This document shows, piece by piece, positions 6,970 through 11,317 of a stretch of 11,317 nucleotides of DNA (the first letter of the stretch is position 1; every line of letters begins with the position of its first letter). The notes under the pieces are model-generated. The model was not told where the DNA came from and did not search any database. It saw nothing but the letters and a program-made list of their open reading frames with translations. Source of the stretch: JAYZQT01 sp964412235 (GTDB taxonomy: Bacteria; Pseudomonadota; Alphaproteobacteria; MPNO01; UBA830); contig CAYPNT010000092.1 of NCBI GenBank assembly GCA_964412235.1, forward strand, positions 1 through 11,317, given 5' to 3'. The position numbers and the translations under genes were made by a program.

Positions 6970-7917
6970 ATGGGCGAGAATAGAGGAATAAAAGTTTTGA
7001 TTATCGGATCCGGCCCTGCCGGATACACCGCAGCGGTTTATACCGCCCGTGCAGCCCTGTCTCCGGTGCTGGTTACCGGCCTTGAGGTCGGCGGCCAAAT
7101 GAGCATTACCACAGATGTCGAAAATTATCCAGGGTTTGCTGATGTCATCCAGGGCCCGTGGTTGATGGAACAAATGCACTCCCAAGCCGCACACGTCGGA
7201 ACAAAGATGATTAACGATATAATAACAGATATTGATTTCAACACTCGACCCTTTCGGTGTGCAGGTGATTCTGGCGAAATTTATTACGCGGACTCAATAA
7301 TTATTTCTACAGGAGCTCAGGCGCGATGGCTGGGGTTGGAAAGCGAGAAAAAATACCAGGGCTTTGGTGTTTCAGCCTGCGCGACCTGCGATGGCTTCTT
7401 TTTTCGGAATAAAGAAGTAGCAGTAGTTGGAGGGGGAAATACAGCAGTTGAAGAAGCACTATACCTCACGAACCATGCCTCTAAAGTCACTATTATTCAT
7501 CGACGCAATGAACTGCGGGCGGAAAAAATACTTCAAAAACGTTTGCTGAACCACGAGAAAATTGACGTCATTTGGGATGTCATAGTGGAAGAAGTCATAG
7601 GAGATGACAACCCGCTGGCCGTCACTGGTTTACGGCTACGTAACGTAACGTCTGGTGAAATATCTCAAATAAATATAGACGGATTATTTATCGCAATCGG
7701 TCATGACCCAGCGACACACCTATTCAAAGAAAAGTTAAATATGGATAGAGATGGGTACATAATAACCGCACATGATTCAACGCAGACAAGTGTCCCGGGC
7801 GTTTTCGCCGCTGGGGATGTGCAAGACAAAACCTATCGACAGGCAGTTACCGCCGCAGGCACAGGTTGTATGGCAGCACTTGAAGCAGAAAAATTCTTAG
7901 CCGAACAATTGAACTGA
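6970..7917 (+). CDS. trxB: Thioredoxin-disulfide reductase (NADPH)
   Basis: TrxB is a cytoplasmic FAD enzyme that uses NADPH to reduce thioredoxin. The 315 residues fit the low-molecular-weight bacterial type. Seen in order: the FAD dinucleotide fold GSGPAG (13-18) with YTAAVYTARA, the ENYPGF segment, the redox-active CATC (C137, C140) followed by DG, the NADPH fold GGGNTA (154-159) with VEEAL and HRR, and the C-terminal FAD site VFAAGDVQDKTYRQAVTAAG. All key residues are present. ATG 6970 is preceded by AAGGACAGGAA (6954-6963 region), a good Shine-Dalgarno region. The 76 bp before it separate it from the 636-residue gene, with a doubtful terminator in between. It is the last gene before the scaffold gap. 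In related genomes I recall trxB near greA, lrp and ELM1, which supports the left-hand order. Confidence 0.97.
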   Translation: MGENRGIKVLIIGSGPAGYTAAVYTARAALSPVLVTGLEVGGQMSITTDVENYPGFADVIQGPWLMEQMHSQAAHVGTKMINDIITDIDFNTRPFRCAGDSGEIYYADSIIISTGAQARWLGLESEKKYQGFGVSACATCDGFFFRNKEVAVVGGGNTAVEEALYLTNHASKVTIIHRRNELRAEKILQKRLLNHEKIDVIWDVIVEEVIGDDNPLAVTGLRLRNVTSGEISQINIDGLFIAIGHDPATHLFKEKLNMDRDGYIITAHDSTQTSVPGVFAAGDVQDKTYRQAVTAAGTGCMAALEAEKFLAEQLN

Positions 7918-7991
7918 ATAGTCTTAGAGCAAATAGAAAATGACCTACAAATAATAACCAACCGTGGAATAGTGTGGCCGTTAATTTCGTT

Positions 7992-8008
7992 TATGCAGAT
8001 TTTGCATA
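7992..8008. promoter_or_regulatory. Small dyad downstream of trxB
   Basis: The perfect 6 bp arms TATGCA and TGCATA are separated by 5 bp (GATTT). There is no T run, so this is not an intrinsic terminator, and it is spaced like a regulator half-site pair. It lies 75 bp after the trxB stop and 30 bp before the N gap, so the gene it might serve could lie in missing sequence. The 120 bp from 7918 to 8037 hold nothing else I can support. Confidence 0.25.
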
Positions 8009-8037
8009 TCACATTTGTTAATTGACCTATTTTCTTC

Positions 8038-8047
8038 NNNNNNNNNN
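8038..8047. other. Assembly gap (10 N)
   Basis: Ten undetermined bases join two contigs. A round number of 10 usually marks a gap of unknown or small estimated size. Neighbourhood arguments that cross this point, such as trxB next to the small RNA, depend on scaffolding. Confidence 0.99.
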
Positions 8048-8086
8048 GACGTTAGAGAAAATTATTTCTGATAACTAATAATTTTC

Positions 8087-8114
8087 TTCACAACTTTTGC
8101 CGACTATTTATTAT
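8087..8114 (+). promoter_or_regulatory. sigma70-type promoter of the small RNA
   Basis: TTCACA (8087-8092) matches the -35 consensus at 5/6 and TATTAT (8109-8114) matches the -10 consensus at 5/6, with a 16 bp spacer. The predicted start is at about 8120-8122. Because an intrinsic terminator lies about 150 bp downstream with no gene between, the pair defines a short transcription unit. Confidence 0.6.
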
Positions 8115-8120
8115 AGGTGC

Positions 8121-8270
8121 GATCACATTAGATGATCGGGGTGATCGGCTACGGCTGATCTGGGGTGAAAACACCGGCCTCGATAGATGTCCTGGTGTAC
8201 TTATCCTGCGTCTCCCAGACGTGAAGCCTCCCTGTTATACTTACCCGGTGCTTCGGCACCGGGCTTTTTT
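8121..8270 (+). ncRNA. Candidate trans-acting small RNA (about 150 nt), AbcR/alpha-r15-like
   Basis: This non-coding unit is bounded by a sigma70 promoter and a strong terminator. Predicted elements in order: hairpin 8143-8160, GATCGGC and GCTGATC arms with one G-U pair and a UACG tetraloop; a second stem ACACCGG (8171-8177) with CCTGGTGT (8191-8198), including one G-U pair; an outer stem TCTGGG (8159-8164) with CCCAGA (8214-8219) that competes with the first hairpin; and the terminator hairpin with a UUCG loop and U tail, a usual Hfq docking site. Two C-rich motifs, TCTCCCA (8211-8217) and CCTCCCT (8227-8233), are complementary to Shine-Dalgarno sequences. That layout is characteristic of AbcR (alpha-r15) sRNAs, which repress ABC-transporter mRNAs in Rhizobiales. 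No open reading frame with start and ribosome site fits inside. The existence of an RNA gene is likely; the family name is tentative. Other anti-SD sRNA families such as alpha-r14 are alternatives. Confidence 0.65.
8244..8270 (+). terminator. Strong intrinsic terminator of the small RNA
   Basis: CCCGGTGC (8244-8251) pairs perfectly with GCACCGGG (8256-8263) around a TTCG tetraloop, which is exceptionally stable in RNA as C(UUCG)G. One C and then six T (8265-8270) follow. This is a textbook Rho-independent terminator for plus-strand transcription. Confidence 0.93.
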
Positions 8271-8307
8271 AGTGCAATGGGTTAGTAATTCTCTCAATCA
8301 CAAAGAA

Positions 8308-8418
8308 TTAGTTGAGTTGTTCTGTGCGGTCCGCATAGGGTCCACCCAGAACCGTTTCAAATCCCGAATCCGTGCGGCGAATCACGCCCATATTCTCGTA
8401 TGTTTTAGTATAACTCAG
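8308..8418 (-). pseudogene. Possible 3' remnant of a gene (36 codons)
   Basis: The minus-strand frame between TAG (8421-8419) and TAA (8310-8308) reads like real protein. It contains TKTYENMGVIRRTDSG, then FETVLGGPYADRTEQLN at the C terminus, with balanced composition. Read from ATG 8391 it would be only 27 codons, with no clear ribosome site. I do not recognise the family. It most resembles the C-terminal end of a larger protein whose 5' part is lost. It could be a chance frame. Confidence 0.3.
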
Positions 8419-8426
8419 CTATTTAA

Positions 8427-8558
8427 GCCCCAATTGACCTATCACCCTGGAATGACCTTGTTGAGATGGCCGCTGACGCCGACTTTCGGGAACACGATAC
8501 ACTCATGGAGTACCACCTGAATGGAGGGCAGGACTTAACAGATGCTTCCATTCCGTGA
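8427..8558 (+). pseudogene. Possible second 3' remnant (43 codons), back to back with the first
   Basis: The plus-strand frame from after TAA (8424-8426) to TGA (8556-8558) encodes an acidic, protein-like segment including LSPWNDLVEMAADADFREHD and then a Tyr-His-rich stretch ending in DLTDASIP. It has no good upstream start with a ribosome site. Its broken 5' end lies only 8 bp from the broken 5' end of the minus-strand remnant, as if two gene tails had been joined by a deletion or rearrangement. I do not recognise the family, and chance is possible. Confidence 0.25.
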
Positions 8559-8582
8559 AGAAAACCTTGTGGGGGGGGTTAA

Positions 8583-8637
8583 ATGTCTGTCCCGATCGCG
8601 AGAGCGATCGGGAAACAAAAATACCGCCTCCAGACAT
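8583..8637. repeat. Nested inverted repeat
   Basis: The inner arms CCCGATCGC (8591-8599) and GCGATCGGG (8604-8612) are perfect 9 bp complements around a GAGA (GNRA) loop. Outer arms ATGTCTG (8583-8589) and CAGACAT (8631-8637) are perfect 7 bp complements enclosing it. Neither strand has a T run next to the stem, so it is not a classic intrinsic terminator. It lies about 60 bp past the stop of the Rieske gene and could stabilise or end that transcript, or be a copy of a dispersed palindromic element. Confidence 0.5.
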
Positions 8638-8698
8638 GCGACCTGATCGTATGATGGAAAACAGTCGTTACGTTATAGAATGGATCCACAGCAAATTT

Positions 8699-9871
8699 CT
8701 AAGCATTAAATCCCATTGCGTCGAGTTCTTCCTGTTGTAGAGCTTGTTTTTCGGGCATGCCGTACGGTGTTACAGATTTTCCAGTGCCAAGCGCTTTCAA
8801 CTCACGCATCCAAAGCTTGCGAAGCAAGATGACCGCGGCATCCGAGGTGCCCAATCGCTCTCTCGATCGATCGACAATCTTGCCTTGTCCACTGATGGCC
8901 ACACCATCCTGGATACGGATGATATTTGGATGTCTCGCCACATCTTGCCAACTCTTCTGGCCAGAAAGAATAGCCTGGATTTCTTCATGCACAGGTGTGC
9001 CTTCTGGGCGTTCCGGCCTCTTCGTATGGTATACCATGATGAGAAAATGAAGATGGCTTTCATCATCAATGGGCACGTACCAGAAGAGTGCCTTAAACCA
9101 AAACTCCTTCTTTTCGCGCCGAGAACGCAGCGGGTGGGCTAGAAAGCATTGGTTGGGCATGATGAAGTGGAGGCGATCAGTTCGCTCGCCGCGCTCCAAA
9201 AAATGTGTAAGCCCGAACGGTGTTTCTCGCGCCCACGTCTTAGTGGGCACGTAGGGCCTCGCCGACGTATTAACGAGGTGATCTCGATGAGAAAAATTGA
9301 CGTGCACATCATCCATAATGTTCTCTGCACTCTGAAAATAGTTGCACGGTATCATTTCAACCGAAGGGCTGACGGTCCATTCTTTTCGGGCTCCTTCTTC
9401 TAGGCCAGGCAACGGTCGAAATGCTGGTGCATCACCCTCACCAAGGTAAGCGAATATCAACCCGTGGGCTTCGCGCGTAGGGTAAGAAGCAAGTTTGCGC
9501 ACTTTAGCACAGAACGGTTTAGGCTCCGCCGGTTGTTCGATGCAGCTACCAGTTTCGTCAAAGCGCCACCCATGGTAACGACAGCGCACGGTTTCTCCTT
9601 CGATCCACCCCGTGGATAGAAGCGTCAACCGATGTGGACACTCATTGGTAATGACGTGTGGCGTTCCACTTTCACCGCGATAAAGTGCCAGCTCCTCGCT
9701 GAGAATACGGATTGGAACGATGGACCCTTTTTCTAACCTCTCAGAGACATAAATGGGTTGCCAAAATCGACGAAGGTAACCCCCAGCTAATGTGTTCGGC
9801 CCAGTCCGCACGAAGTCAACTTGTTCGACAACGCGATCGAGATCATCCTTGGTGTCGATAAACTTCGTCAT
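8699..9871 (-). CDS. Rieske non-haem iron oxygenase, phthalate dioxygenase type
   Basis: This is the oxygenase component of an aromatic-ring or O-/N-demethylating two- or three-part system. It takes electrons from a separate reductase, absent here, through a [2Fe-2S] cluster to a mononuclear iron that activates O2. The 390 residues include the Rieske site C78-P-H80 and C97-x2-H100 (NECPHRLTLLS, CRYHGWRFD). The catalytic site is N184-x2-D187-x2-H190-x4-H195, with D322 as probable third iron ligand in RIQDGVAISGQG. The C-terminal block GKIVDRSRERLGTSDAAVIL and LRKLW is characteristic of the phthalate 4,5-dioxygenase branch. ATG 9871 has AGAGG five bases ahead. Two sampled lines of the gene are about 55-57 % GC, against 37-50 % in sampled neighbours, which hints at separate acquisition. 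It is divergent from scoA across 312 bp. Substrate unknown. Confidence 0.93.
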   Translation of the reverse strand: MTKFIDTKDDLDRVVEQVDFVRTGPNTLAGGYLRRFWQPIYVSERLEKGSIVPIRILSEELALYRGESGTPHVITNECPHRLTLLSTGWIEGETVRCRYHGWRFDETGSCIEQPAEPKPFCAKVRKLASYPTREAHGLIFAYLGEGDAPAFRPLPGLEEGARKEWTVSPSVEMIPCNYFQSAENIMDDVHVNFSHRDHLVNTSARPYVPTKTWARETPFGLTHFLERGERTDRLHFIMPNQCFLAHPLRSRREKKEFWFKALFWYVPIDDESHLHFLIMVYHTKRPERPEGTPVHEEIQAILSGQKSWQDVARHPNIIRIQDGVAISGQGKIVDRSRERLGTSDAAVILLRKLWMRELKALGTGKSVTPYGMPEKQALQQEELDAMGFNA

Positions 9872-10183
9872 TATAGCCTCTATTTATGTATGTTCTGAGG
9901 TTAAGGATTGTTCCTGCAACGCAACCTTCCAAGCATATTACCGTCACTTTTCAAGGAGGTACACTGCGGGAACGGTTTTACGGACACACTCTAACCTAAA
10001 AGTCAAAAGCTTCATTTTGATAATTATTTTTATTTGGTGTACCTCATTGACTTGCCCGATACTAAAGCACAGGACATTTTCATATATAAACGTAATCAGC
10101 GTGGGCATAAGATTGCAAATTGGTAAAATATTCCATCGGCCCACTCCAGGAAACAACGGGCACCAAAAAGAGGAAAACTTGGA
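9872..10183. other. Intergenic region between divergent Rieske gene and scoA
   Basis: This 312 bp region must hold the start signals of both genes, but I see no promoter pair that fits well on either strand. One imperfect dyad, AGGTT (9898-9902) with AACCT (9923-9927), encloses a second, AGGA (9904-9907) with TCCT (9912-9915). It lies 26-57 bp upstream of the Rieske start and is a possible operator. A perfect AAGGAGGT (9953-9960) is not followed by a usual start codon. The stretch 10010-10120 is AT-rich. The scoA ribosome site is GAGG at 10170-10173. Confidence 0.4.
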
Positions 10184-10879
10184 ATGACAAAAATTTACGA
10201 ATCCGCAGTAGCCGCTTTGGACGGTGCCATGTTCGACGGGATGACAATTGCAGCGGGTGGCTTCGGACTATGTGGTATACCTGAACTATTGATCTCCGCG
10301 ATCAAAGAAACTGGGACAAAAGAACTAACGATAGTTTCAAATAACGCAGGTGTTGACGACTTTGGTCTTGGTTTGTTGTTGGAGACGCGACAAGTAAAGA
10401 AAATGGTCTCTTCCTATGTAGGGGAAAATGCCGAGTTTATGCGGCAGTATCTTGCCGGCGAACTCGAGTTAGAATTTAATCCTCAAGGTACCCTAGCGGA
10501 ACGTATGCGAGCGGGCGGCGCTGGGATTCCTGGCTTCTATACAAAAACAGGGGTCGGTACTGTCATCGCAGAGGGAAAGGAAGAAAAAAAATTTGATGGC
10601 GAAACCTATATTTTAGAGCGTGGACTGGTTGCGGATATATCAATAGTAAAGGCGTGGAAAGGGGACGAACAAGGAAACCTTATTTATCGCAAAACAGCTA
10701 GGAATTTTAATCCCCCAGCAGCAACGTGTGGAAAAATTTGCATCTCAGAGGTTGAAGAAATTGTATCCACCGGTGTCCTTGATCCCGACATGATCCACAC
10801 ACCGGGCATATACATTCACCGGCTAGTGCAGGGTCAACATGAGAAGCGAATTGAACAACGCACAGTCCGTGCGGCTTAG
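10184..10879 (+). CDS. scoA: 3-oxoacid CoA-transferase subunit A
   Basis: This is the alpha subunit of the alpha2beta2 enzyme that moves CoA from succinyl-CoA (or acetyl-CoA) to a 3-oxoacid such as acetoacetate, feeding it to thiolysis. The 231 residues fit the family. Seen in order: the glycine-rich GGFGLCGIPE (25-34), VSNNAG and VSSYVGEN segments, the FNPQGTLAERMRAGGAGIPG block that contacts CoA, FYTKTGVGT, and the C-terminal KTARNFNPP region. Start ATG 10184 has GAGG at 10170-10173, a somewhat long spacing. scoB begins 12 bp after its stop, so the two are co-transcribed. The sequence looks closest to ScoA/succinyl-CoA:acetoacetate transferases; the related PcaI (3-oxoadipate) and AtoD (short-chain acids) cannot be excluded without a tree. 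Confidence 0.93.
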   Translation: MTKIYESAVAALDGAMFDGMTIAAGGFGLCGIPELLISAIKETGTKELTIVSNNAGVDDFGLGLLLETRQVKKMVSSYVGENAEFMRQYLAGELELEFNPQGTLAERMRAGGAGIPGFYTKTGVGTVIAEGKEEKKFDGETYILERGLVADISIVKAWKGDEQGNLIYRKTARNFNPPAATCGKICISEVEEIVSTGVLDPDMIHTPGIYIHRLVQGQHEKRIEQRTVRAA

Positions 10880-10891
10880 AAGGGAATTGGA

Positions 10892-11317
10892 ATGATGTGG
10901 GACCGAAACCAGATGGCAAGGCGCGCTGCGGCTGAACTGCGCGATGGATGGTATGTTAATCTTGGTATTGGCATTCCAACTTTAGTCAGTAACTACATTC
11001 CAGAGGGAATTGACGTAACGTTACAATCAGAAAACGGCATGCTCGGCATTGGTCCTTTTCCCACTGAGGAAGAAATCGATGCTGATCTCATCAATGCCGG
11101 AAAACAGACCGTAACTGCACTCGATAGAACATCTTATTTCGGAAGTGACCTTTCCTTCGCAATGATCCGCGGAGGCAAAATAGATATGGCCATTCTTGGG
11201 GCTATGGAAGTCTCGGAGCGGGGCGATCTTGCAAATTGGATGATTCCCGGAAAACTGGGCAAGGGTATGGGCGGCGCGATGGATCTCGTTGCAGGCGTTC
11301 GACGAGTAATAATTGTT
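10892..11317 (+). CDS. scoB: 3-oxoacid CoA-transferase subunit B, 5' part (3' end outside window)
   Basis: This is the beta subunit partner of ScoA. It carries the catalytic glutamate that forms the enzyme-CoA thioester. The frame is open from ATG 10892 to the window end (142 codons of about 210). QSENGMLGIG places the catalytic residue at E47. NLGIGIPTLV (23-32), SYFGSDLSFAMIRGGKIDMA and the glycine-rich PGKLGKGMGGAMDLV are standard for the family. AGGGA (10881-10885) provides the ribosome site, and ATG 10895 directly after is an equally possible start. It follows scoA by 12 bp in the same operon. Confidence 0.93.
   Translation, partial: MMWDRNQMARRAAAELRDGWYVNLGIGIPTLVSNYIPEGIDVTLQSENGMLGIGPFPTEEEIDADLINAGKQTVTALDRTSYFGSDLSFAMIRGGKIDMAILGAMEVSERGDLANWMIPGKLGKGMGGAMDLVAGVRRVIIV

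Noticed and set aside
8121..8270. 6S RNA, SRP RNA or tmRNA as the identity of the small RNA
   Set aside because: I see none of the conserved signatures: no long central-bubble hairpin of 6S, no GGAAGGAAGCAGC-type SRP loop, no tag-coding frame of tmRNA.
8221..8520. 99-codon plus-strand frame across the sRNA terminator
   Set aside because: It runs through a strong terminator hairpin, has no ribosome site and reads as non-protein-like.
8555..8740. 61-codon plus-strand frame over the nested palindrome
   Set aside because: It is formed across the inverted repeat and the end of the Rieske gene, with no recognisable protein character.
8744..9403. Several plus-strand frames opposite the Rieske gene
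   Set aside because: They are shadows of a gene with intact Rieske and iron-binding motifs on the minus strand.
9953..9960. Perfect AAGGAGGT as the ribosome site of a leader peptide
   Set aside because: No ATG, GTG or TTG follows at usable distance; only a CTG three bases on, giving an unremarkable 11-codon frame.
9792..10187. Plus-strand 131-codon frame in the Rieske-scoA gap
   Set aside because: It begins antisense inside the Rieske gene, is low in typical protein features, and its last codons overlap the scoA start by chance.

Overview
The window suggests an alphaproteobacterium of moderate to low GC. By eye, sampled lines run at about 37-50 % GC. The best clue is the core gene order carB-greA-lrp-ELM1-trxB, which I recall from Rhodospirillales-like genomes. 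That placement comes from memory of gene order, not from a database search. A run of 10 N at 8038-8047 shows that this is a draft or metagenomic scaffold, so linkage between the left and right parts rests on scaffolding.

Left block (1-7917). The 3' two thirds of carB is followed by greA. An Lrp/AsnC regulator on the minus strand converges on greA. From the lrp promoter region a plus-strand series reads outward: an ELM1-family protein, a 2-oxoglutarate/Fe(II) oxygenase, a 636-residue protein I do not recognise, and trxB. The 111 bp between lrp and ELM1 holds a near-perfect 34 bp dyad over a good lrp promoter, which looks like an autoregulatory operator that could also control ELM1.

Middle (7918-8698) has no intact protein gene. 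After the N gap lies a well-formed small RNA unit of about 150 nt. It has a sigma70-type promoter, stem-loops (two with UNCG-type tetraloops), two C-rich anti-Shine-Dalgarno motifs and a strong intrinsic terminator. It resembles the AbcR/alpha-r15 type of trans-acting sRNA of alphaproteobacteria, but that family name is tentative. Beyond it are two short coding-like remnants lying back to back, then a nested inverted repeat.

Right block (8699-11317). A phthalate-dioxygenase-type Rieske oxygenase on the minus strand is more GC-rich than its neighbours (about 55 % in two sampled lines). It is divergent from scoA-scoB, the two subunits of a 3-oxoacid CoA-transferase; scoB runs off the end. This block is catabolic: ring or side-chain oxidation by the Rieske enzyme, and CoA activation of acetoacetate or a similar 3-oxoacid by ScoAB. 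A direct pathway link between the two is only inferred.

The strongest candidates for something undescribed are the sRNA, the Lrp operator, and the ELM1-oxygenase-636-residue protein trio.
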